Positions 15,723 through 23,853 of a DNA stretch of 64,000 nt are shown here, in pieces (position 1 is the stretch's first letter; each line of letters starts with the position of its first letter). This DNA is from Methylobacterium sp. 17Sr1-1 (GTDB lineage Bacteria > Pseudomonadota > Alphaproteobacteria > Rhizobiales > Beijerinckiaceae). The translations under genes were made by a program, and so were the position numbers. The stretch covers positions 4,405,001 through 4,469,000 of the forward strand of contig NZ_CP029552.1 of NCBI RefSeq assembly GCF_003173775.1. The letters are read 5' to 3'. The notes under the pieces are model-generated. The model was not told where the DNA came from, did no database searches, and was given only the letters and a program-made list of their open reading frames with translations.

Positions 15723-16159
15723 TCCCTCACGACCACGATCTCGCGCAGGCCCGGATTCCCTCCCGGGACGTGATCGCGGCGGCCGAGGAGGTCTTCGCGA
15801 CGGCGCTCCGCGACTTCATCACCGAGTTCTGCCTGCTCGACGGCAGCGTGCTGATCGGCTGGGTGCGGGGCGAGCGCCACGGCAACATCGCCGACCTCGT
15901 CGCCTCCTCCGCCGAGCCGTTCTTCAAGCACGCGACGCTGACCTACGCCGACGCCGCCGACGTCTGCCTCGACTGGGGCCGCTCGATGCAGGTGGTGCTC
16001 GACATGGAATTCGCCACCAAGCCCGTGACGGTGTTCTTCAAGCTCGTCCTCGACGGCTGCTTCGTCGGGGTGGCGATCCAGCGCATCCTGGCGGAGGATG
16101 GCCCCCCCTTGCGCCTCGACGCCTTCGCCCGCGCCCTGTCGGATGCCCGGCTCTCCTGA
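15719..16159 (+). CDS. Conserved hypothetical protein coupled to flhB (146 aa)
   Basis: No family recognised with certainty. A soluble alpha/beta-looking protein with no signal peptide or membrane segment. Notable stretches are VFATALRDFITEFCLLDGSV, WVRGERHGNIADLVASSAEP and MQVVLDMEFATKPVTVFFKL. Its ATG overlaps the flhB stop by 4 bp (ATGA), so it is made with FlhB and is likely connected to flagellar assembly or control. It is the last gene of the rightward switch operon. Confidence 0.7.
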   Translation: MIPHDHDLAQARIPSRDVIAAAEEVFATALRDFITEFCLLDGSVLIGWVRGERHGNIADLVASSAEPFFKHATLTYADAADVCLDWGRSMQVVLDMEFATKPVTVFFKLVLDGCFVGVAIQRILAEDGPPLRLDAFARALSDARLS

Positions 16160-16466
16160 GCCGGCGTCGAGGGCCGCTTCGCGTAGAGCTAACGCCGGGC
16201 TAACGCGTCCCCGCATCCACACTCCGATCGATTCTTAACAAAAAGCCCTGCGAAGGGGGTCCGCTGCGGCGCGCCGGTCATTGACCGGCCGGCGCGGCGC
16301 GGACATGAATTCGATCGGCGCAAATCAGACACCCAAGGGTTTCGAATCGGCGTGCGCGCACCGCGCGCCGATTCGCCGAAGGTTCGGCGCCGAGGGTAGA
16401 AGATGGGGCACAGGTCGGGGCGGCGTGCCGCTGCGCCACCCGCCCGGGCCGATGAGGGTACGACAG
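16160..16466. other. Upstream region of ftcR copy 2 (307 bp)
   Basis: No gene is seen; an in-frame N-terminal extension of the regulator to 16281 is open but looks non-coding. The stretch ATTCTTAACAAAAAGCCC near 16231-16248 is the AT-richest part and a promoter candidate. Confidence 0.4.
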
Positions 16467-17207
16467 ATGTATTTCTTGGTTGATGCCAGGAAATCGGTGA
16501 ATGCAGGCTTCAAGGCCGGGTTCGACCGGGAAGGAATATCATCCTTCTCGCTCTCGCCGGAAGAGTTCACGAGCTGGATCGAATCGGCGTCCCGCAGCGA
16601 TCTCGACGCGGTGCAGGGCTTCCTGCTGGGCGATTTCGACGAGCGCGCCCGCTGCGCGAGCGCGATCCGCCGGCAATCCCGCGCCCCGATCATCGCGTTG
16701 GCCGATTCGCGGTCGCTGGAACAGACCCTGGTGCTGTTCGACGCCGGCATCGACGACGTGCTGCCCAAGCCCGTCCACGTCCGCGAGATCCTGGCCCGGA
16801 CCGAGGCGATCTGGCGCCGGGTCAACGGGGAGCAGGCGGCGAGTCTCCAGGCGTCCGGTTCCCAGGCTTCCGGTTCCGATGCCGCCCTGGCCTGCGACGG
16901 GCAGGCACCGGCCCGGGGGCCCGAGCGGCTCCGGGTGTTCTTCGACGGGCGCGACCCCGAGATCGACGGCGTGCCCCTCTCGCTGCCCCGGCGCGAGCGC
17001 CACATCCTGGAATTCCTGGTGCGCAACCGCGGCCGGCGGGTGACCAAGACCCAGCTCTTCAACGGCGTCTACGGCGTCTACAGCGACGGCGTCGAGGAGA
17101 GCGTGGTCGAGGGCCACGTCAGCAAGCTGCGCAAGAAGCTGGCGCAGGCCCTCGGCCACGACCCGATCGAGGCGAAGCGCTACATCGGCTACACCTACGT
17201 CGGGTGA
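16467..17207 (+). CDS. ftcR: Flagellar transcriptional regulator FtcR (copy 2)
   Basis: Paralogue of the regulator at 6083 (246 aa from ATG 16467, which follows GAGGG at 16454-16458). The N-terminal receiver-like domain starts MYFLVDARKS and contains GIDDVLPKPVHVREILARTE. A longer linker follows than in copy 1 (repeated ASGSQASGS, Ala-rich). The winged-helix domain contains VFFDGRDPEIDGVPLSLP, RRERHILEFLVRNRGRRVTK and EGHVSKLRKKLAQALGHD, ending IGYTYVG. It sits between the two flagellar operons. Which copy is the true FtcR equivalent cannot be decided here; copy 2 has ILEFLVRNRGRRVTKTQLFN where copy 1 has ILDYLARNRGRPVTKGQIFK. Confidence 0.88.
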   Translation: MYFLVDARKSVNAGFKAGFDREGISSFSLSPEEFTSWIESASRSDLDAVQGFLLGDFDERARCASAIRRQSRAPIIALADSRSLEQTLVLFDAGIDDVLPKPVHVREILARTEAIWRRVNGEQAASLQASGSQASGSDAALACDGQAPARGPERLRVFFDGRDPEIDGVPLSLPRRERHILEFLVRNRGRRVTKTQLFNGVYGVYSDGVEESVVEGHVSKLRKKLAQALGHDPIEAKRYIGYTYVG

Positions 17208-17255
17208 GGCGAAGCCTCACCCGTGGACGATCCCCGCCGGCGGAACGTCCTCATC

Positions 17256-17302
17256 GACAGAACGTCTTCACTGACAGAACGTCTTCACTGACAGAACGTC
17301 TT
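17256..17302. repeat. Tandem 17-bp repeat at the 3' end of the transglycosylase gene
   Basis: Unit GACAGAACGTCTTCACT occurs twice in full (17256-17272, 17273-17289) with a third, partial copy (17290-17302) that encodes the last residues of the leftward transglycosylase. Each full unit regenerates the TGA stop on the minus strand, so the protein end is unaffected. This is a simple local duplication. Confidence 0.85.
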
Positions 17303-17887
17303 GGCCCCCGGGGTCCACTGGCCGAAGCCGGAGGCCACCATGTTGGCGATCACCCGGCAGACATACTGCTTCTGCGCCGGGTTGTTGTTCGGGCCGGCGT
17401 GGTAGCGCGCCACCGCCAGGGTCCAGCTGCCCTCCCGGGCCTTGAGCTCCTTCAGGAAGATCGTGGCGTACTCGACGTTCTGGCGCGGGTCGATCATCGC
17501 CTCGAGCGAGGAGAACTTCGCCCGGTGGTAATGGTGGTTGATCTGCATGCAGCCGAGATCGACCAGGCGCACGCCGCTGGCCTGCGCTTCCCCCAGACGC
17601 CGGATCACGTCGGCGGCGCTCGCGCCGAAATAGGCCTTGCCGCCGATATTCATGGCGTAGGGCTGCAGCGAGCCGCGGTTGCCGCTCTCGGTCAGCCCGA
17701 CGGCGTAGAGCATGCCCAGCGGCACGCCGTGGCGCGCCGCGGCCTGCGCCATCTGCTGCTCGCAGACGTTGCCGGTCGGCGGCAGCGTCGCCCTGGCGGC
17801 GCCGGACACCGTGGCGGCGGCCTGCGCGCCCGCGACGGCGCTACAGGTAAAGGCCGCTGCGGTCGCGATCGCCCGAATGCGCGTCAT
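17285..17887 (-). CDS. Lytic transglycosylase with SLT domain, flagellar-locus type
   Basis: Periplasmic muramidase (200 aa) that probably opens the peptidoglycan for the flagellar rod, as SltF does in Rhodobacter; this role is inferred from position. The ATG at 17887 gives a signal peptide (MTRIRAIATAAAFTCSAVAG then AQA). The SLT fold starts at VCEQQMAQAAARHGVPLGML, with the catalytic Glu67 in VGLTESGN, then VDLGCMQINHHYHR and VARYHAGPNNNPAQK. The start lies inside the 3' end of fliK (47-bp overlap), so it is the last gene of the leftward fliF operon. Confidence 0.88.
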   Translation of the reverse strand: MTRIRAIATAAAFTCSAVAGAQAAATVSGAARATLPPTGNVCEQQMAQAAARHGVPLGMLYAVGLTESGNRGSLQPYAMNIGGKAYFGASAADVIRRLGEAQASGVRLVDLGCMQINHHYHRAKFSSLEAMIDPRQNVEYATIFLKELKAREGSWTLAVARYHAGPNNNPAQKQYVCRVIANMVASGFGQWTPGAKTFCQ

Positions 17888-20287
17888 CTCTCTGCTCCAT
17901 GCTCCGGCGCCCGCCTTCCTCGGGCGCGTCGGGGGTGCGGCGGGCCGGCTGGTCCGGGCTCGCGCCGCCATGCTGCTGCTGCCCGCCGGCGAAGGACGGG
18001 AGCGCCTGGCCGCCCCCTTGCGGGGAGGCGTCGGTCTGGCCCGGCAGGCGGCCGGCCTGCACGGTGACGAGATCCGGCTGGTAGCCGGCCTCGCGCACCA
18101 GGGCGGTGAGGAGGCCCCCATCGCGCCGCAGGAGTTCCGCGGTCTCCTCGCGCTCGGCGCGCAGGCTCATCTCCAGGCGCCCGTCCTGGAGCCGCATCCG
18201 GATCTGGACCTGGCCGAGCTCGGCCGGACGCAGCTGCAGGGTCAGGAGCCGCAACGGCCCCTCCGTCTGGGCGGCGGCGCTCCAGGCCGCCGCGACCGCA
18301 CCGGCCCGGACCGAGGCGGGGTCGGGCAGGGAGGCGGCCCCGGTCGCCACCGCGTCCGCGATCTGCCGCAGGGTGGCGGCCGGCAAGGCCGCCGGGACCG
18401 GCGCCGCCTCGGCGGCCGGGACCGGGGCGGTCATGCCCGCCGCCAGATCCTCGGCCCGCCGCTCCCCGGGCGTGGCCGGGCCGACGGTCCTGATCTCCTG
18501 CGAGGCCTTGGCTTCGGGCAGGAGCCTGGCCTCCGAGACGGGCCTGGCGTCGCGCGCGGGACCGGGCTGCCGGGAGGACCGGGCTTCCTGGAAGGAACCG
18601 GTCTCTTGAGACGGTATCGCAGGACGCGCCTCGCCCGAAGAGGCCGTTTCGACCGACAATCCCGCGTCGACCGGAGGCTTGCCCTCGACCGCAGGCTTGG
18701 CCTCGGATGACGGTCTCACCTCCGACGGGGAGACGGCGCCCGACACGGCCGCGCTCGGAGCGGTCGGCCCAGCCGTCGGGGCGGCGTCGCCGGTCCGCGG
18801 CTGAGGCCCGGGACCGGCCGGCATCCGGGCGGTCGCGGGAGCGCCGAGAGCCGCACCGGGAGTCGGGGCGCCACGATCGGAGGCCGGCGCCGCCGTCCCC
18901 GGCCGGGCCGCAGATGCCGCGGTCGCCGAGGGAGTCGTCACCGTCTCGCGCTGCGGCAGGGGGGCAGCCGGCTCCGGCGCGGCGGACGTCCCGGGCGGCG
19001 CTGACGCCGGCTGAGCGGCTGTCGCGGTCACCGGCGAGATCGGCGAGACGGGGTCGCGCGGCGGTAGGGTCAGGCCGGCGGGCGGAGCGGCGGGGCCCGG
19101 GGTGCCGGAGTTCAGCGCCTCGGCCGGCACCGCACCGGACCCGGCAGCAGCCGCACGGCCGGCGGCCTCGGGCACCGGGAACGTCGCCGCGGCGGCGCTC
19201 GGCTGCGGGCGAGGCGCCGTCGCGCCCGTCGGGGTGGGAAGCGGAAGAGACGGCCGCCCCCGGCCAGGGCGGTCCCCGGACCGGTCGCATCGCGTTGCGC
19301 GGCGATCGCCGGCGCGGCAGCGGGAACGGCCGTCGCAGGCGCCGGACGGACCGCGACCGGCGCGAAATGGGTCTCCTGCGCGATCACGACCACGGCAGAC
19401 CTCGGCATGGCGTCGGGCACCGTCGCCTGACCTGCCGCCGGACCGGCCGCAGGGCCGGGGGTCTGCGGCGGCGCGGCACTCATCGGAGCCGGGGCCGCCG
19501 GCGCGGCCGGAGGCGGGAATGCCAGCGCCGGATCGACGCGCGTCGGCCACGGCACGGCGGCGAGCGGGGCCTCGTCGGCGGGCGCCGGCTCGGCCGCGGG
19601 CTCGGAGGCCTCGCCCTCCCCGTCCGGTGCACCGGCTGAGACCTCGGCCTTCGCGGCCGTAGCCTCGGGGACGGGGATCGGGCGCAGCCCTGCGAGGCGT
19701 GGCGGCACCGCCTCCCGCGGCGGGGCGGCCGTCTCAGCCGGAAGGGCCTTGGTCGAGGAGGCCTTGGTCGAGGAGGCCGTGGTCGCGGGGGCCGCGTCCG
19801 CGCGGGCTTGGATCGCGACGGCGAGCGAGGGCACGGAAGCGGTCGCGGCGGCGCTCCCGGCTCCCGGCAGGCTGCCGGACGATCCGTACGCGGCGCCTTG
19901 CGGTCCAGAGGAGGTACCCGATCCCGGTGGGCTCGCGGCCGGCGTCGCCCCGGCAGGACCCGGCGCGGGCGACCGGCCGGCGGCCCGCTCCATCAGGGCG
20001 GCGAGATCCGCGTCGCCCTGGCGGACGCCCCCACGCGGGAGCGCGCCGGCCAGCAGCGTGTCCAGCGTCGCGGCACCAGGGGACGCGGCACCAGGGGACG
20101 CAGGGCGCGGCGCCGTCTCCGTCCCGGCGTCGGGCGGGGACGCGGGCTCGGGGCGCTCGCGGCTCTCGAACTGGGTGAGCACGGCGTCGAAGCCGGATCC
20201 GGCATCGGGACGGGCCTGGTCGCCGGGGTTGCGCGCGCCGTCGAGGCGCGGGCGCGGGCCCGTCAGCATCGCGTCGAGGGGAGTCAC
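17841..20287 (-). pseudogene. fliK: Flagellar hook-length control protein FliK, split by a frameshift
   Basis: Secreted ruler that sets hook length and signals FlhB. The gene starts with GTG at 20287, overlapping the motC stop (GTGA). The first frame (Ala/Pro-rich, typical of FliK) is sensible up to about codon 340, near 19270, then turns Arg-rich and stops at 19112. The minus-strand frame offset by one base takes over at the same point and runs to 17841. It contains the conserved FliK C-terminal domain, LTLQLRPAELGQVQIRMRLQ and LEMSLRAEREETAELLRRDG. The shift lies in or near the five-C run at 19257-19261 and needs one missing base. It may be a real mutation, a recoding site or a sequence error; both halves look intact. 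Confidence 0.85.
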
Positions 20288-21609
20288 GGGTCGGTCCTGT
20301 CGATCATCCGGTCGACCTGCGCGAGCGCTTCGCGCGCCCGGGCGATCGATGCGGCCTCGGGAATCTGGTGCCGGCCGGCCGGCGGGGCGGCCTCGGCGGC
20401 CGGCGGCGCGGGGGGAGCGGCGGGCACGGGCGGCGCGCCGCCCCGGATCTGGCCCGCGGTGGAGAGCGCGGCGTCGAGGAGGCCGCGGTCGCCCGCGTCG
20501 AGCCCGGCCCGGTCCACGGCGCGAAGCGACTCGAGCCCCTCCTCGTAGCGCCCGTCGACGACGATCAGCGCGGCGGCGCGGTAGAGCCGGGCCCGGGCGG
20601 CCGCCTCGCTGTCGGGGCCGGCGAGGCTCAAGGCCCGCTCGGCCGCGAAGGTCGCGGTCTCGCGCCGGCCCTGGTCCAGCCCGGCCCGGGCGACCAGGAG
20701 GTAGAGGTCGCGCCGCTCGCCCGGCTCGATCTCGTCGAGCATCCGCTCGAGGCGGGCGACGCGGGCGCGGTCGCTGTCGAAGTCGAGCCGGGTCAGCGCC
20801 GTGGCGAAGCGCTGGCGGAAATTGCCGGCATAGACCGAGCGGCGGAACCGCCGCAGGTACTGGATCGACAGGGCCTCGAAGCGCGTCGCGTCCCCGCCCT
20901 GGGCGTGGATGAAGATCTCGCGGCGCAGGGCCCCCTCCTCCACCAGGGTGCCGGGGGCCAGGAGCCGCGCGAGGTCGAGGAGCTCGATCGCCTTGCGCGG
21001 CGCCTCGCGGACAGCGACCGCGGCCTGCGTCAGGGCGAGCTGGCCGGCGAGGCCGGGGGGCTGGGTGCGGGGATCGTAGCGGCCGAGCAGCGACCGAGCC
21101 TCGCGCTCGCGGCCCTCCAGGTAGGCGAGCGCGCCCTGGACCAGGGCGGTGAGGTCGTCGGGCACCTTGGCCGTCTCGCGCATCCGCCGCAGCACCCCGG
21201 GACCGCCGCCGGCGAGCGCGAAGGCGACGGCCGCCCGCACGTTCTCCGGCGCCGCCCAGGACTCGGGATCGAGGGCGACGAGGCGCTGCTCGATATGGCC
21301 GAGGAGCTGGCGTTGGGCGAGGTGGGCCTGCGTCGAGCCGCGGGCGATCCGGTCCTGGAGCAGCTGCAGCGTGCGCACCAGCTCGACCGGCAGGCCGCGG
21401 GGCGCCACCGGCAGCGGCTCGATGGGTTTGGCCGGCGCGCCGTGGCCGCCGTGGCCGTCCCCTCCCCCGCCATGGCCGGCATCGCCGCCATGCGCATCGG
21501 CCGCCGGCGCGGCGTGGCCGCCGCCGTGGCCGTCCCCGCCGGCCTGCGCCGGGACGAGCCCGGCCGCGAGGAGGATGCCGGCGAGCGCGAGGCGGGCGAG
21601 GCGGCTCAT
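20284..21609 (-). CDS. motC: Chemotaxis/motility protein MotC
   Basis: Periplasmic motility protein of Rhizobiales that works with MotB (441 aa). A signal peptide (MSRLARLALAGILLAAGLVP then AQA) is followed by a Gly/His-rich stretch (GGDGHGGGHAAP onward). A long helical domain begins VELVRTLQLLQDRIARGSTQ and includes SLLGRYDPRTQPPGLAGQLA and YLRRFRRSVYAGNFRQRFAT. The C-terminal region is Pro/Ala-rich. The start overlaps the motB stop (ATGA) and the stop overlaps the fliK start (GTGA), so the three are translationally coupled. The His-rich segment is a possible metal-binding region. Confidence 0.88.
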   Translation of the reverse strand: MSRLARLALAGILLAAGLVPAQAGGDGHGGGHAAPAADAHGGDAGHGGGGDGHGGHGAPAKPIEPLPVAPRGLPVELVRTLQLLQDRIARGSTQAHLAQRQLLGHIEQRLVALDPESWAAPENVRAAVAFALAGGGPGVLRRMRETAKVPDDLTALVQGALAYLEGREREARSLLGRYDPRTQPPGLAGQLALTQAAVAVREAPRKAIELLDLARLLAPGTLVEEGALRREIFIHAQGGDATRFEALSIQYLRRFRRSVYAGNFRQRFATALTRLDFDSDRARVARLERMLDEIEPGERRDLYLLVARAGLDQGRRETATFAAERALSLAGPDSEAAARARLYRAAALIVVDGRYEEGLESLRAVDRAGLDAGDRGLLDAALSTAGQIRGGAPPVPAAPPAPPAAEAAPPAGRHQIPEAASIARAREALAQVDRMIDRTDP

Positions 21610-22949
21610 TCGGGCAGCCCCCGCAGCAGGATCTCGATGCGCCGGTTCTCCGCCGCCTTCGGATCGGCGGGGTTGCGCGGCTGGCGGTCGGCGTAGCCCT
21701 CGATGCGCTCGATGCGGGCGTCGTCGACGCCGCCGCGCACCAGCATGTAGGAGGCCATCTGCGCCCGGGCGGTCGAGAGGCGCCAGTTGTCGTAGGACTC
21801 GGAGCGGAACGGCCGCCCGTCGGTGTGGCCGCGGACCACGATGCGGCCGGGCCGGGAATTGATCACCTTGGCGATCTTCTCGATCGCCCGCACCACCTTC
21901 GGGGTCGGCTCCGCCGAGCCGATGCCGAACATGCTGAAGTCGATCTCGTCGGTGATGCTGATCAGGATGCCCTCGCCCGAGCGGCGCACCTCGACCTTCG
22001 GCATCGGCGCGCCGGTCGAGAGCGGCGCCACCGCCTTGGCGATCTCGGCCTTCATGGCGGCGACCGCGGCGGTCTCGGCGGCCTTGTCCTTGCCGGCCTC
22101 CCTGGCCGGATCCTTGGCAGGGTCCTTGGCGAGATCCTTCGCGGCGTCCTTGGGCGCCGGCTCCTTGAGGGCGGCCGCCTTCACGGCGTCCTTCGCGGAA
22201 TCCTTCGGGGAATCCTTGGACAGATCCCGCGGCGTGAGCGGCAGCCCGTCCTCGGCCGAGGCGACGCGGGTCGTCGCGTCCTTCGGGTCGCGGGGCTTGC
22301 CCGCGGACGCGACCTGGCCGGCGGCGTCGAGGCGGTTCTCGGACGGGGCGGTGACCGCGGTGCCGACCTTGCCAGGCCGCTCGGTGCGGTGGCGCGGCAG
22401 CGGCTCGACCTGCCAGTAGAGCGGATCGAAGGGGTCGCGCGCCGCGTCGCCGCCGCTGATCCCGGGCTGGCCGGATTCGACCGCCGCGGCGTCGGAGCTC
22501 GCCGTGTCGGCGCGCTCGGACTCGGCGGCAAGCCGCGCCAGCACCGCGTAAGGGTCCTGGAACAGGGCCGATTCCCGCGACCGGCTCCCCGGGGCGGCCT
22601 CGCTCGCCTTGTCGCCGGCCTTGCCCTCGCCCTTGCCCTCCCCCTTGCCCTCTCCGCCCTTGCCCTCGGCCTTGCCGCCCTCGGCGCCGGGCTCGGAAGG
22701 GGTGTCGTGGGGATCGCGAAGCCCCTTCTTGTCGTGGGTGACCTCGGCGAGCTTCACCGGGTTGAAGTACTCGGCGATGGTCTGCTTCTGCTCCTTGCTG
22801 GTGGAGTTGATCAGCCACATCACGAGGAACAAAGCCATCATGGCGGTCATGAAGTCGGCGAGCGCGATCTTCCAGGCGCCGCCGTGGTGACCGTCCTCGT
22901 GGTCGCCGTGGCGCTTGATGATGATGATTTCCTGATGGCCCTCGGACAT
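21606..22949 (-). CDS. motB: Flagellar motor stator protein MotB
   Basis: Stator subunit that anchors MotA to peptidoglycan and carries the proton-binding Asp. The single membrane helix (WKIALADFMTAMMALFLVMW) places the Asp at residue 32, the same number as in E. coli MotB. The OmpA-like domain is at the C-terminus: FSMFGIGSAEPTPKVVRAIE, VVRGHTDGRPF, YDNWRLSTARAQMASYML and EGYADRQPRNP. Between them lies an exceptionally long low-complexity linker of about 230 residues, with GKGEGKGEGK and many KD-type repeats (AKDLAKDPAKDPAREAGKD). At 447 aa it is much longer than enterobacterial MotB. Second-last coupled step before fliK. Confidence 0.93.
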   Translation of the reverse strand: MSEGHQEIIIIKRHGDHEDGHHGGAWKIALADFMTAMMALFLVMWLINSTSKEQKQTIAEYFNPVKLAEVTHDKKGLRDPHDTPSEPGAEGGKAEGKGGEGKGEGKGEGKAGDKASEAAPGSRSRESALFQDPYAVLARLAAESERADTASSDAAAVESGQPGISGGDAARDPFDPLYWQVEPLPRHRTERPGKVGTAVTAPSENRLDAAGQVASAGKPRDPKDATTRVASAEDGLPLTPRDLSKDSPKDSAKDAVKAAALKEPAPKDAAKDLAKDPAKDPAREAGKDKAAETAAVAAMKAEIAKAVAPLSTGAPMPKVEVRRSGEGILISITDEIDFSMFGIGSAEPTPKVVRAIEKIAKVINSRPGRIVVRGHTDGRPFRSESYDNWRLSTARAQMASYMLVRGGVDDARIERIEGYADRQPRNPADPKAAENRRIEILLRGLPE

Positions 22950-22950
22950 C

Positions 22951-23853
22951 TCAGGTCTCCGCCACCGCTGCCGCGATGAGGCGCGTCCAGGCGCCGAGCT
23001 GGGTATCGATCACGGTCTGGTCGGCGCTCACCTGCACCTCCGCCGTCTCGGCCGCCGTGAACGACACGGAGGCCGCGAGCGGCCCGAGGCGCTCGGCCAA
23101 AGCCGCCAGCAGGTCCTCCGGCCCGCTCACCCGCACATGCGCGGCCTGCGGCTCGGCCAGCAGCCGCGCCAGCGCGCCGCTCAGCTCGGCCACCGCCTGG
23201 CGGCGCAGGGCGTCGGTCAGCACCGGCACCAGCAGGCGGGCGATGCGGTCGGAGAGAGTCGCGTCCAGGGCGCGGAGCGCCGCCGCGAAGCCGTCGGCGA
23301 GGGCGTCGGCCTCGGCCGCGCTCCAGTGCCGGCGCGCCTCGGCGAGGCGGGCCTCCGCGGCTTGCGCCGCGTGGAGGCGGGCGACCGCGGCCTCCTCCCG
23401 GGCCTCGGCGAGGCCCTGCTGCCGGCCGCGCTCCTCGGCGGCGGCGAGGAGCGCGGCGCGCTCCTCCGGCGTCTCGCGCTTGGCCGCGGGCGGCTTCACC
23501 AGGGGCGAGGCGGCGATGGCGGCCTCGGCGAGCGGCGCGGGCACCGGCGGGGTCGCGGCGCGGGGCAGCAGGCCTTCGAGCCACTCCGCGCGCGCGGCGT
23601 CGAGCGGGCCTTCGGGCGGGCCGTCGGCCCGGGCGGGCTCGATCCGGATCGCGTCCGGCGTCTCGGGAACCGGGAGCGGCGCGCGCGGGGCCCGGGCGAG
23701 GCCGGCCCAGGGATTGTCGAAGGACGGATTGTCGAAGGACGGCCTATCGGGAGAGGGGCCGCCGCGGGCCGCGGGGGCCTGAGCCGCCGCTGGCTGGGGC
23801 GGCACCGGGCCGGAGGCGATTTCCGGCAGGTAGCGGGCGATCACCGCATCCAT
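22951..23853 (-). CDS. fliH: FliH-like flagellar assembly protein
   Basis: Probable negative regulator and carrier of the export ATPase FliI (300 aa). The first 130 residues are Pro/Ala-rich and variable, with a short internal duplication (PSFDNPSFDNP). A charged Ala/Glu/Arg helix follows (ERAALLAAAEERGRQQGLAE, EAREEAAVARLHAAQAAEAR). The C-terminal domain (RIARLLVPVLTDALRRQAVA through VQVSADQTVIDTQLGAWTRL) resembles the FliH/HrpE fold. The ATG at 23853 overlaps the fliF stop (TGATG); an in-frame GTG at 23856 is the alternative. The assignment relies partly on its place between fliF and motB. No fliI lies in the window. Confidence 0.7.
   Translation of the reverse strand: MDAVIARYLPEIASGPVPPQPAAAQAPAARGGPSPDRPSFDNPSFDNPWAGLARAPRAPLPVPETPDAIRIEPARADGPPEGPLDAARAEWLEGLLPRAATPPVPAPLAEAAIAASPLVKPPAAKRETPEERAALLAAAEERGRQQGLAEAREEAAVARLHAAQAAEARLAEARRHWSAAEADALADGFAAALRALDATLSDRIARLLVPVLTDALRRQAVAELSGALARLLAEPQAAHVRVSGPEDLLAALAERLGPLAASVSFTAAETAEVQVSADQTVIDTQLGAWTRLIAAAVAET

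Noticed and set aside
19240..19290. Programmed -1 frameshift in fliK
   Set aside because: The codons at the G-run (GCC GGG GGC) do not form a standard X XXY YYZ slippery heptamer and no strong downstream pseudoknot is evident, so an indel is the simpler reading.
22000..22230. KD-rich repeats in motB considered as a possible repeat array
   Set aside because: They are in frame, irregular in length and explained as a protein linker; no regular spacer structure as in CRISPR arrays.
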